DNA of 64,000 nt from NCBI RefSeq assembly GCF_963678635.1, contig NC_087065.1, forward strand, positions 48,734,381-48,798,380, given 5' to 3'. Every line of letters starts with the position of its first letter. Position 1 is the first letter of the stretch. The translations under genes and the position numbers were made by a program. The notes under the pieces were generated by a model that did no database searches, was not told where the DNA came from, and worked only from the letters and a program-made list of their open reading frames with translations. Origin of the DNA: Symsagittifera roscoffensis. Lineage: Eukaryota; Xenacoelomorpha; Acoela; Convolutidae. Below, one piece after another: positions 54,022 to 64,000 of the stretch.

Positions 54022-57000
54022 TTACTGCTGCGGTGCCTTGTCAATCTGGACAGCCATTCGATCGAGAACTTTGCAGCCACTGCTAGTGATCTTTCTGCCT
54101 CCGTCCTCATGTTTCTCAACGTAACCAAGGGCTTCCAGTTGCTGCAGACCCCTTCTGATTACTCCTTGGCCACCGAGAACAGTGTGTTCCCTCGCTGATC
54201 CGTAGTTTTTTCGGCCACCATAAACTCGTCGGAAAGCTCCAACACCTAGAAAGAAAGAACTTGTTCTCCATAAAATCGTTTAAAAATACATCTTTTTAAA
54301 ACTTAACAACTACATTTTCGGAAACGCGACTCGAAGCAGACAGGCAGAGGTATTAGTTCTGTATTTAACACTCTGGTCCACGTTCAAATCTTCCGCCTTA
54401 AACCGCTAAAGCGAGAGGATGTTGACTTGGTTCTTAGTTCGAATTTTCAACCAACCATAATGGAGTACTTTCACGCAGCACAGTACTTATAACCCATTAA
54501 ATTGGATGGAGGATCTCAACTTGATATCTCTAGCAAAAACTAAGTTAAGTGGTTATCCAACAGTCTTGTTCATGATAAATTACGGGCAGGGAATTAAATG
54601 TATACCTTATCTGACACTAAGGCAACGCGGATTCTCTAGCCCTTACGATTCATAAAAAAGTACACTTGCCAACTCAAATCAGGCGAATGAACCATTTGTG
54701 AAAGAGTAAAATCACATACACATAGGTTTTTTTTCAAATAATTGCAATTAGAAAGAATCACAACATCAAGAGCAGGCGCTATTTGATGCTTACTTCTGAA
54801 AAAAAAAATCAAAGATAAAATGCAAACTAACAAACAAAAAAAACTCCGAAAATTGCAGCAAAATCTTCGAACCCAATTGCTTGTAATTAACCAGAATAAA
54901 TTAACTGAATTTTTAATTATAGTAACAAAAATCCGATATCATAGGCAAATTCCGTGCGGTGGCAACTTAAGCCGACAAAAATGAGCAGACGAACAAAATT
55001 CTGACAAAGATTTTCAGTCACACAGAAATACTTCCAAACATCTGAAAAAAATATATATATTTCCGAAAATAGTCCTGGTCAGAATTTTTTCGTCAACCAC
55101 CCAGGAGGGCCGGCCAGAATAAATATTTAAGTTGACAAGAGCTCGTATATCAAGCGCTCAATTAGTCATGACTTACTTGCAAGAGCTCACCTTACAAATT
55201 GTAGCACACGTGCGACTTAAACCAGCAATCATAAGATTGCTGGTTACCATCACTACCAGAGAGCCACAATGCCATCACGAATTTCTCTTTTCAGGCACGC
55301 GTATATCCTGTAGATCACTTGTGCGGATTAACGCCTTGGTTTTGATTTTTTTTTAATGAACTGACGTGCCCAATTTTGTTAAACTAGTTGTTAACCTGAC
55401 AAAATGAGTCGGGATTCCGATTTGAAAACGCCCGCTTATCACAAGCTAATCCAGAGGTTAAATTGAAATAATAGAGGTCGATCCGTTTTAATCAAGTTGA
55501 AAACCAGAAACTATCAAAAGATTTCTTTACAAGTAGCATCATGGTGCCGAAATAAATTAAAACTAATATCAAAGTTTAAAAAACTCAAATCAGATTTTTG
55601 AAGGATCGAGCAAAACTTTTATTTCTTAGTTTCTTGAAACCTATGTCATTTTCTTCGTATGATTATTTAAGAACTTACAACATTTTATTCAATCATTTTC
55701 GATATGATAAGATAGTTGAGACAATCGCTGAATGTTTTAATTAAAGGAACTATCGCATGTGTTGTTTTGGCAACTTCAACGAATAGATAAACAAGAGCGT
55801 TTTCAGCATGCAGACTGTTGGAGAAGTGGTTTACAGGAAAAATCTTATTTTACGAATTGATTACGTTGCTAATAGGGAGCATGATAATTTTATGCGGAAT
55901 TACTGGCATAAAACTAAAATTCCACGAAATTTTTTTGACTCAACAACCTGCACCAATGGTGCTTTAGAAGTTGCATTCAGAAAATTGGAAGAAAGCTAAG
56001 CCTTCAAAAAGAGTCCGTGCTATGGGAACTAAGCCGACTTAAATAAACAGACGGACGATAGTCCTAAAAGCAGAAAAAAGTATTTTGTATTAAAAAAACA
56101 GGCCGCGGTCGGATTCGAGCGACAATCCCTTGTCGTCCCAGATGTGTCGTCCCTAATCGTCTCAGAAATAAGCAGATGTGTTATTTCAGCGCTGGATAGT
56201 TGATTGCTTTTAAATTTAGCATAAAGCAAGTTGAAACATGGAGAACAAGCGGAAAAAATCCATAACTCTGTTGCAACACCTTTGCTTATCGCAAGGCTAA
56301 AAAATAACAAACAACTCAAAACAGAGAAGAAAATGATACACCTTTTGTTTGAAAAAATTTCGAGTTCAAGAAAAAAACTCATCACTTTGAAGCTCTTCGA
56401 ATTTCAATAATTTTTATGTTAATCGCTTTTTGAACTAGCCCAATTGGAGGAAACTGGGTCAATAGGTTATTTATATATTCCACTGCGAAATCTGACTTAA
56501 AATCCTTGTATTGAAACTATAAATAAATCATGCTTTTTCGCTCCACTTGCACTTTTTTAATTAGAGATCGCAATTTCCCTTCCCTTTAGCACATGATATT
56601 AAATTGATTTAAAAAAAAAAGAAATTAGTCAAGTCGCAAAATCAAGCGCGTGATCAAACTTTGAGTTTTTCCTAAGAAACAAAAAACCACTCGACCTGAA
56701 TAAGTGTCTTCACTTCGTTCATCGACACTCAAAAAAGTCATGCAATTTTGAATCAGGCCCACAACAGTGATTCTCTTAAGTTCTGAACACCTCGCATTAG
56801 TGAACAAATATCATTAACTTAATTTTCCAAAAAATTTGTTCCAAGTAAATACCGATATTGTGCAATTTTTTCAACAGATGAATGCTGTGACTGGAACATT
56901 TTGTACGACTTGCACAGCAGCCAGCTTGTCTTGTAATGGAATAGCTTTTCTTTAGTTTTTATTCATACAATATCACAGCCTCATTTATTTTTCAAACAAT

Positions 57001-59341
57001 TCGAAACAAACATGCAGAACATGAGTTCATGTTTTCAGATAATACCATCAATGGGTTCTCAGCCAAGAATTATCATTTGTTGGAGTTTGACAACTATAAC
57101 TATTGTTCGTATGCTAGTTCAAAAGCGCCCTCGATCAATCATTTTCATTGACATGACATCAAGTTGTGACATTTACAATCAAAATTTACAATGAGGAAGA
57201 ATAGCCTTATGTGCAGATCATTATTAGCCAGCTACATAAAATGCAACCGTTTTCGAAGTCTTTGAAAAGATGCTCTCCCATCGGGTGTCGGATATTTACG
57301 GATTTACGGCAAATTTGAGAGGAAAACTACAAACGGAAACCGTTCACCATTTTGGCAAATGTGGACATCACGTTGTCAGCGGGTGATATCCTTTTACGAT
57401 GGACTCATTTAAAATTCAGGAGCAAAATTTGATGAAATGATGCTCTATTTAGAAAACACTCGTTCAGAAACACAATCGACGGCTTTTAAAGAAAATCCTG
57501 AAACATTTATCGAGCGCCAACAGACAACAGAGCCGACAAAACTGGGGAAAATTCCCGTAGAATCGAAAACAACATTGTTGCAACGAAAAACTTTGAACCG
57601 TAAATTCTATTCTATGATTTTTTACTATTTTGTGCATTAAAAATGTTTCGCTTGAAACGACCCCAAATTCGATCACTAATTAAAGCCAAAATAATTTGGA
57701 AATAGTGAAGTTTTTGGCGAAAAAAAACGAAAATGTACGAAGTCAAAGTTAGTAAAACTACAAACAGAAGTAAAACATAGCCAACAAACAGTTGGAAAAG
57801 AGTCAATGAACGCAAAAAAATAGAAAAAAATGGCTTTGAAAAAAACTTCAACTTTGCATTTCAAAATAAAAAATAGATGGCCTACTAGCTCTTTGAATTT
57901 TAAGAAAACTTTATCATTAACACTTTTTTGATAAAGTTAAGAAAACAAGTTTTTGAGAAAACTGGATTAATGGGCAAAGTTTTTATTTCGCTGGAAAATT
58001 CGAAAATTAAATTCCAGTTTCAAAATTAGAAGTCAATAACGTTTTTCTCGTGACCTTTACACTTTCACTGTATGTTAAAAAAAATCATAGTAGCAACCTA
58101 AATAGGAGTCTGAACTACGTTCATCGACTCTTAATCAAAACACTGCCAGCAAAAGTATGTTAACTTCATGCAGCAAAAAAATAAGATGTGGCAACTAAAC
58201 CGATACAAAATAAGGCCTTATTATTCAGTAATATTAGAAATGAAGTGGACAAAACTTTTTATAGATTACATAAAAACTTCATTTCTCAAAATAAGGCCTT
58301 AGCAGACAAATAAGGCCTTATTATTTACTTTCTTGGGAATATATAAAGAAACGCAAAGTCAAAAAAATTTAAAAAAAAATCCCACAAAAATGAATTTAAA
58401 AAATACAGAAGTCGGAAAAACTATTGGCGCTCAATTACTTGCGCAAAATCCGAACACGGTCTTTTTTGATCTAAGCAAAAAGTTGCCTTCACCATAGACC
58501 AATTCCGCGCTGCGACAACTAAAATGGCAAAAAAACAAGCAGACAATCAGAAGTCCGACAAAGCAGAAAACTTTCCATTTAAAAACAAAACAGTCCTTGG
58601 CCGGATTCGAACTACTGACATTTTTCTTTGTAAAAAGGTGCGTTTCCCAGATTTTGTTTTCATATGAACCAAGGTGTAAAACGATTCTGTTAAACTAGTG
58701 GTTAAACTGGAAAAACGTCTATATTCCGATTATACATTCCGCAAGCGTAAATATGTTGGTTTATTTTTTAAATAGCTAATATACAGTAAATTTAAACAAA
58801 GCTCCTCCATAAAATAAATTTTAGTCTTCCTTTAAACACTTGTCAGAAAAGGATCTGCGGAATTTGCGAAAACTGTTTTTTTCTGGTGCTCTGGCAAACT
58901 CAAAAAATCCAAATGGTCAAACAAAAAAATAGCGAAAATTTTTAATAATGTTCACCGTTTGATAAATCCTCAGCCAGCAAACCGCTTAGATACCAAGCAT
59001 ACAAACTTCCAGTCACATGCGCGCCCTAACATTTTCTGTAAAAAGTGTGAAACGGAATTGTTATAAACCTAAATTCGACAGTACATCTTTAAAACCAACT
59101 AACCAATCGTCTTTCTGTAGTACAGGTGTCTCAAAATTGAGGCCATTCGATGAAGAAACCAGTCAGGATTTCTAGGCGGCAATTCTTTTCCATGAGATGT
59201 TTTAGCAAAATCGTGATGGGCTGGGCTCTGAACTTTGCCTCCCTTCTTGAGGAACTGGGCAACGACCTTGACCAGTTGACCTTGGTCGACGTCACAGGCG
59301 AGGGTTGCGGTATTTCTCCCTTTGAAGCTGCTGCTGACCAT
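54022..59341 (-). CDS. RPS19: 40S ribosomal protein S19
   Basis: Two coding exons, 59104-59341 and 54022-54245, joined by a GTTAGT...TTCTAG intron of 4858 bp in matching phase, giving 153 residues (human 145). Exon 1 reads DVDQGQLVKVVAQFLKKGGK, then NPDWFLHRMASILRHLYYRK. Exon 2 reads GVGAFRRVYGGRKNYGS, then RRGLQQLEALGYVEKHEDGGRKIT and DRMAVQI. These correspond in order to RPS19 motifs, including the WF-TR-AS--RHLY core that contacts 18S rRNA in the small-subunit head. The start is the ATG at 59341, ten bases after a TTTCAG acceptor, so the 5' UTR is either split or trans-spliced. The N terminus is about 9 residues longer than in human. The intron is large for this gene and filled with repeats. 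Confidence 0.92.
56330..56732 (+). repeat. family B repeat, left end unclear
   Basis: GAGGAAACTGGGTCAATAGG, TTCCACTGCGAAATCTGA, the Cys-poor A-rich middle and the end CTTCGTTCATCGACACTC follow the family B order. The CCAAC hairpin is not recognisable. Confidence 0.55.
57778..58133 (+). repeat. family B repeat, complete example
   Basis: TAGCCAACAAACAGTTGG hairpin (57778-57795), AAGAGTCAATGAACGCAA, internal TTTTATTTCGCTGG and CGTGACCTTTACACTT, and the end CTACGTTCATCGACTCTTA (58115-58133). The inner and outer ends are inverted copies (AGAGTC-ATGAACG). Confidence 0.8.
58209..58321. repeat. nested palindromes with a 51-bp hairpin element
   Basis: AATAAGGCCTTATT occurs at 58209-58222 and again at 58308-58321, with a shorter form near 58290. 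Between them AGAAATGAAGT (58236-58246) and its exact complement ACTTCATTTCT (58276-58286) enclose a 29-bp loop. That loop sequence (ACAAAACTTTTTATAGATTA) recurs at about 60060-60080 with one arm, so it is a mobile repeat. Confidence 0.7.
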
Positions 59342-59351
59342 ATCGTCAAGT

Positions 59352-61093
59352 CTGAAACTTTTCAATGATGGATTTTTCAAGAAAAATGGAAATTCAAACA
59401 CCTTTAACAAGACAATTTTCAAAGATTTCTGGATTCAAGAACAACTGATAGGACTATAACCGCAAAGCTTTTTGGCTTTCAATCAGTTTCATTGATAACT
59501 TTTTCGATGAAGCTAATTCAATTAGAGAAAACCTGACTCATAGGTAATTTTTAAAAACCTTTTTTTTTGATAGAGAAATCTTAAAATACCAATTTTTACT
59601 TAGTTGAAGAGCAGAATTTGAGCACGGACCCTTAAATGAATTTGAAAATCGAGCTTCACAAAAAAAAACGAAAATCAAACCACCCAAGCACAACACTGAA
59701 CGCAAAATTTGAATGAACTAAAACATTATGAAAAGAACTTTTCTTTCGACTTGAAGTTATGCAGTCTGTATTTCCCTAAGCTAGTTGGTATCAATCTCTT
59801 GTGCGCTCAAAACAAAAAATAACAAAATTAACTATCTAGGAACTTATTTTTTAATATGTACCATTTGTTTCGGTCTGTGAGATTCGTTCGTAGAAAAACC
59901 TACAACTCTCGACCTGGTTTTGCAACTTTTTAAGGCCTGTTAGGAGTTTTCTTCGAGAAACTTGAACTAAGTCTTAGAGAAACTAAATAAAAAACATGGT
60001 CAAAAGACATCTTGTTTCGCACATTCATGGCTTGGATTGTTAAATTATTATATAAATTTGTACAAAACTTTTTATAGATTACATAAACACTTCATTTCTA
60101 ATATTTGAATCTCCTACAAATTACAGATAAAATAGATGATTGCTCCTCTAATTTTTCGTCCAGTTGAGTTTTATTTTACAAGAGGAGACTTGATGTGATT
60201 TGATTCTGAGAGATAGTTCTAAATTAAATCTACAAAATCTGTCAAATATGCAGCGAATTTTAATTGAAGATTGCAATTGTAAGTGTACTCAAAAAGTAAA
60301 TATACGCCGTCAAAACATGAAACTAAACTATCAAAACTGCAGATATAGACAATAGAAAGACCTGAAAAAGTCATTGCAATAAATTTGGGTAAATCAATTA
60401 AAATATTACGAATATCTATAGCGAAGAGCATATTCCGCAGCACATTGGATGAACGCACGGTAACCTAAAATTAAATAGGAAAACAGTTTAAGGACGTAGT
60501 TTGCAGCCGTAATAGTACGAGGTCAGTGAAAAATATTAACTCTGATCTGAAAACAAAAGAACTTAAGGGTCTTCATAATATTTCCTGGTGCTTTTCTTCA
60601 GTCAGTGAAAATTTGATAATATACGCAGTGTGATTCATGCATCTGTCGCAGAGCTGTGATTTTTAAAATTTCGAAATCGACCATCAAGAAAACAAAAATG
60701 GAATGTAAAGCCAAAACTTAGAAACTGAAATAGAATACCATTCAAGTAAAGCGTTTCCAACTGTCATGCATTTTTAAAAACTGCTTATAATCATTGTCTC
60801 ATTTTATCTTTAAAAAGAAAAATCGAATCACAGACGGAAACAATTTAGCTCCACATATTTCAAAACAATGCAAATCACGTTCATTTATCTGCTAAATAAA
60901 CAACTACTTTCAAAATAATTAACTTGGCTATTTTTGCAGCATCTGATAAAAAACTAAGCAAAACCTCAATTTTTTTAACAGCTTAAAGTTGGACGAAAAT
61001 TTAGCACAATGGTTTCCGAAGGAAAAAGATTTTCCACAACAGTTTTGATCTGGAGGTCAGGTCACATGAAGCATTGACCAAAAAAATTAAAGT
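59352..61093. other. between liprin-alpha stop and RPS19
   Basis: Holds the RPS19 upstream region, including any 5' UTR exon, and the liprin-alpha 3' UTR. A second copy of the 58246-58288 hairpin loop lies near 60055-60105. No further gene was recognised. Confidence 0.45.
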
Positions 61094-64000
61094 TTAATTC
61101 TCGTGCATAGAAGTGTTTATTGACAACTGCTGGTTTTCCCGTTGGCTATCCGGGTGGTTGAAGTGATGAATTCCTTGCTCCGCACATCTTAACAGCAATG
61201 AAAACTCCCTTTCGAGAACACTTCTGAAGCGGCTTGGATTTGAGGGCACTTTTAAGACATTGACCAGAGGCTGGATCGACCTTTGGAACTCGGGATCTAA
61301 CATCAACACACCACCGTGCAAACCTGATTCTGATAAATTCGGCACAAAATCTTCTAACCCTACGCGACAAAGCCACTGCGCGATCATTCTGTTTGACCAG
61401 ACCAGTAAATTGATTTCGTAATTGGAATTGATAGCATCTTTCTGGAGTCTTTCTAGTTCTTTTCTGTCATAGTTTAACTTATTCAGAACTTGGATGCCGA
61501 ACGCTATAGAATTTCGGTGGAAACTTTCCACGACTTTAAGTTGGCGCTGGAAATCTTTTTTGGTCAAATGAGACAACATCCTCGCGTCAACAAGACACTC
61601 CATAAATGCAGTTCTGTACTGTGGAAGCCCTATCAAGGGCAGCCATTCGTTCACAATCCACTCGTGGTTCATGTCGCCAAAAATCAACGGATTCGCTATT
61701 CTTGCCTTTCGGTCAGATGAACTGGAGGTATATTCCACTATCTCTTGAATAGCCAGTCTCAATTTCAATCGGTGTAGGTAGTTGGAGATTCCAATTTCCC
61801 GTTGAATCTCGGTGTCGGATAAAGCTGACATGATTGCACCACTTTTAACATTGGCTCTACACGCAGCAACGTACCATGCAGGCATTCCGACCCACAATTC
61901 TAACCATGCAACGACCACGGGTCCCGTCCATTGCGCAAACGGAATCTGATCATCTATTGCACCATGTAGTAAGTCCAGTTTTTTGTGTCGACTCCTGTCA
62001 AAATCCTGGCCGCCATTCATTCCATTCGAGTTTTTACTGTTGTATGGGTGTCCTGAGAGAGACTCTTGTGAACCGATCTCACTTTCACTTCCTCCCCCGT
62101 CGCTGAAGTAATCCCCCAGTCCATCTTTTCTGTATTTCTCCTTCCTGCCGAAGAACTTGCCGAGGGATCCTTTAAAGCTTCCTTGCTTTTTCTTCAGACC
62201 CGGGTTCGTTCCCATGCCTGACATAGTGTTATACTTGTTCATTGCAGGATTTCCTGAACGGTGAGGTAGCGTGTACATTCCATCTCCGTGTTGATGGTGG
62301 TGCTGGAATTCTTGTGGGTACATATCGGAGATTGGTCCGTTCTGTCCATTATACAAAACATGCTGACTGCCATGCGGACTATCAGGTGGCTTTTCTACAC
62401 CTTTCATTGTCCAATCCGATCGCCTCTCGTTGTACTGATGATTTCTGAACCTAGAAGGCAGCGTCATGTGGTTCGGCCGACTTGGGTTGTTATGATTAAA
62501 ACCCCAAACAGGCGATATATCAGTTGTGTTTGCCGGACTGATATTATCCAAGTCATCTAGACTTCCGCAATCCATCTTACTCACCAGTTCTTCTGTTCTC
62601 ATTTCAGTGTTCTGTTTTTCCTCTTCGATTAATTTCATTTCCTTGTCGATAGCATCCAGTTGGTCTTGCAACACACGGCAAAGACTCAATGTTTCTTCAT
62701 CGGTAACCACTGCTTGATTAGCTGATGACGTAGCAAACATCATGTCGTTTGCATTCGCAGGCGGCAGACTTCCTGGAGGCGAATAAAAAGCTTCTGAAGT
62801 AACGATTTTATCTTGGGGCATAAACATACTAGGGTCACAGTCACTGATTTGCGGCATCATACTCCCCTGGGTGAACGCTTGTTTGACATCTGCCAGTATT
62901 TGCGCTTGCTGTAACTTGTCCCACTCTTGCTCGTTTAGAGTCAGCACACGGTCTGGACTCTCTTTAATTGTCATTCGCCCCTTATTAGTCCGCAAGAGAG
63001 GTGCAGAATTGTCTCCCATATTTTCATGCTCATTTTCAGTTTCTTTGAAATTTTGGAGACCACTGACGTCCAAACTGTAGCGCAGTTTGTTCTCAAGACT
63101 TTTACTTTCAATTTTAGAACTCTCTAGTTCTTGACGAAGTATTCGAATAGTTTCCATTTGCTTGGACTTTTCGTCGTACTGTTCGTCCAGGATCTTTTTC
63201 ATATTTTCCAATTCTGTTTGCAATACATTTCGTTCGTGTAAAACTACCATTCTCTCCTTTAAGTGTAACTGCAACCTTTCGTTTGACTCTGCCAATAACT
63301 TATCCACAGTTGACGTTAACCGTTGGTTATGTTCTTCGTTCATCTTCTCACGCTGCCTCGCTCGTTCCAACTCCCGTTTGCTTTCTTCCATCTGATCTGT
63401 CATTTGCTGAAGCTGCTCTTCAATGGTTCCTTTCTTCAGTTGAATTTGATTCAACGCTTGAGTCTTCTGAACCAATTCAGCTTGCACTTCAGGCAAGGTT
63501 TCAACTCTTTCGTACATTTGTGACATGCTCGCTTCACTTTGTTTCAAATCTTCTTGTAATTTTTCTACCTTCTCTTCTAGCAAATGAATGGTGTCATTTC
63601 TGTTTTGTAGTTCTTCTGTTAATTTGTCAACCTGGTCGTGAATCTGAGTGTTTTCTCTCTGAGCGTTCAAATATCTCTTTTCCAGAGTATCGATTCTTTT
63701 TTCCATATCTTCCTTCTGAGCAATTGACTCATGGTAGTCTCGATAGTACTTCGTTTTTTCTTCCATCGCTTGTTTTTGTTCTCGTTGACTGTTGTTCAAC
63801 TGTTCAGTTATTTGAGCCAACATTCCAGACGACTCGGCCAGTTTCTCTTTGGTTTCGACAAGTTCATTGTCTTGACTTTCTAATGCACTTTGCAATTTCT
63901 TTACCATGTCTTGGTCTTTTGGATCAACTGGGCCGTTTATAATTGGGGTTATTTTGGTTTGTTCGAGAGCTATTCTGAGCTCTTCTTTTTCACGACGCAA
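61094..64000 (-). CDS. liprin-alpha, C-terminal 968 residues, 5' end outside window
   Basis: One uninterrupted reading frame that runs off the right edge of the window; the first codon seen is TTG inside the coiled coil, not a start. Residues 1 to about 310 are heptad-rich coiled coil with the family signatures EDMEKRIDTLEKRYLNAQRE and ARQREKMNEEHN. A further coil lies at about 432-470 (LQDQLDAIDKEMKLIEEEK), then a basic KGSLGKFFGRKEK motif. Three SAM domains follow at about 687-752 (VVAWLELWVGMPAWYVAACR), 776-845 (HEWIVNEWLPLIGLPQYR) and 865-935 (VWSNRMIAQWLCRVGLEDF). Liprin-alpha/SYD-2 scaffolds active zones, binding RIM, ELKS, kinesin KIF1A and LAR phosphatases. It ends SINTSMHEN rather than the YSC-type tail of vertebrates. 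About 280 N-terminal residues are expected beyond the window. Confidence 0.93.
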   Translation of the reverse strand: MRREKEELRIALEQTKITPIINGPVDPKDQDMVKKLQSALESQDNELVETKEKLAESSGMLAQITEQLNNSQREQKQAMEEKTKYYRDYHESIAQKEDMEKRIDTLEKRYLNAQRENTQIHDQVDKLTEELQNRNDTIHLLEEKVEKLQEDLKQSEASMSQMYERVETLPEVQAELVQKTQALNQIQLKKGTIEEQLQQMTDQMEESKRELERARQREKMNEEHNQRLTSTVDKLLAESNERLQLHLKERMVVLHERNVLQTELENMKKILDEQYDEKSKQMETIRILRQELESSKIESKSLENKLRYSLDVSGLQNFKETENEHENMGDNSAPLLRTNKGRMTIKESPDRVLTLNEQEWDKLQQAQILADVKQAFTQGSMMPQISDCDPSMFMPQDKIVTSEAFYSPPGSLPPANANDMMFATSSANQAVVTDEETLSLCRVLQDQLDAIDKEMKLIEEEKQNTEMRTEELVSKMDCGSLDDLDNISPANTTDISPVWGFNHNNPSRPNHMTLPSRFRNHQYNERRSDWTMKGVEKPPDSPHGSQHVLYNGQNGPISDMYPQEFQHHHQHGDGMYTLPHRSGNPAMNKYNTMSGMGTNPGLKKKQGSFKGSLGKFFGRKEKYRKDGLGDYFSDGGGSESEIGSQESLSGHPYNSKNSNGMNGGQDFDRSRHKKLDLLHGAIDDQIPFAQWTGPVVVAWLELWVGMPAWYVAACRANVKSGAIMSALSDTEIQREIGISNYLHRLKLRLAIQEIVEYTSSSSDRKARIANPLIFGDMNHEWIVNEWLPLIGLPQYRTAFMECLVDARMLSHLTKKDFQRQLKVVESFHRNSIAFGIQVLNKLNYDRKELERLQKDAINSNYEINLLVWSNRMIAQWLCRVGLEDFVPNLSESGLHGGVLMLDPEFQRSIQPLVNVLKVPSNPSRFRSVLEREFSLLLRCAEQGIHHFNHPDSQRENQQLSINTSMHEN

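Larger units (their letters stand above)
54246..59103. other. RPS19 intron, repeat-filled
   Basis: Contains a diverged GGATGTTGACTTGG element (54415-54535), family B copies (about 56330-56732 and 57778-58133), a hairpin-side piece of family A (near 56889-56930), B-box-like SINE pieces (56100 and 58585) and the AATAAGGCCTTATT palindromes near 58209-58321. Open frames of 60-118 codons here have no recognisable domain. I looked for box C/D snoRNA signals on the minus strand and found no convincing pair. Confidence 0.5.

Noticed and set aside
54246-59103. snoRNA in the RPS19 intron
   Set aside because: One TGATGA-like C box on the minus strand near 56375 has no matching D box at a suitable distance.
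63283-63942. 219-codon plus-strand frame opposite liprin-alpha
   Set aside because: It is the antisense shadow of the coiled-coil coding sequence, whose codon pattern leaves the complementary frame open. It has no independent motif.

Overview
This window looks like nuclear DNA of an invertebrate animal. It is AT-rich, its genes have GT-AG introns, and it is dense in short hairpin-bearing repeats, decayed non-LTR retrotransposons and tRNA-derived SINE fragments. The animal-specific genes liprin-alpha, BRWD/PHIP and midnolin support this. I could not assign a phylum.

Right part (about 23.6-64 kb). Four minus-strand genes lie head to tail. From right to left they are: liprin-alpha (61094-64000, cut by the window edge and carried here by one intronless exon), ribosomal protein S19 (two coding exons, 54022-59341), a BRWD/PHIP-family bromodomain and WD-repeat protein (22 coding exons that I joined by splice sites and phase, 26545-48167, 1995 residues), and a short midnolin-like protein (23627-24328). 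They have no common pathway. BRWD/PHIP (chromatin reading) and midnolin (nuclear protein turnover) act in the nucleus, RPS19 in the ribosome and liprin-alpha at synaptic active zones and adhesions.

Middle (20.8-22.9 kb). A plus-strand gene of at least three exons encodes a Lys/Glu-rich protein ending in one hydrophobic C-terminal segment. It converges on midnolin and its 5' end is not resolved.

Left part (1-20.8 kb). No intact gene is recognisable. This part holds a non-LTR element with an inverted 5' half, a tandem duplication of two decayed LINE copies, and two clusters of GAGCGG/CCGCTC foldback repeats, the first a near-perfect palindrome of about 480 bp. It also holds a stretch with less biased composition and no identified coding content.

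Repeats. At least two dispersed families (called A and B here) share one plan: subterminal inverted repeats plus a small hairpin outside one of them, as in Helentron-associated (HINE-like) elements. Two hAT-like MITEs have 8-bp target-site duplications. Repeat copies sit in the largest BRWD introns and in the RPS19 intron; most remaining introns are 67-380 bp.
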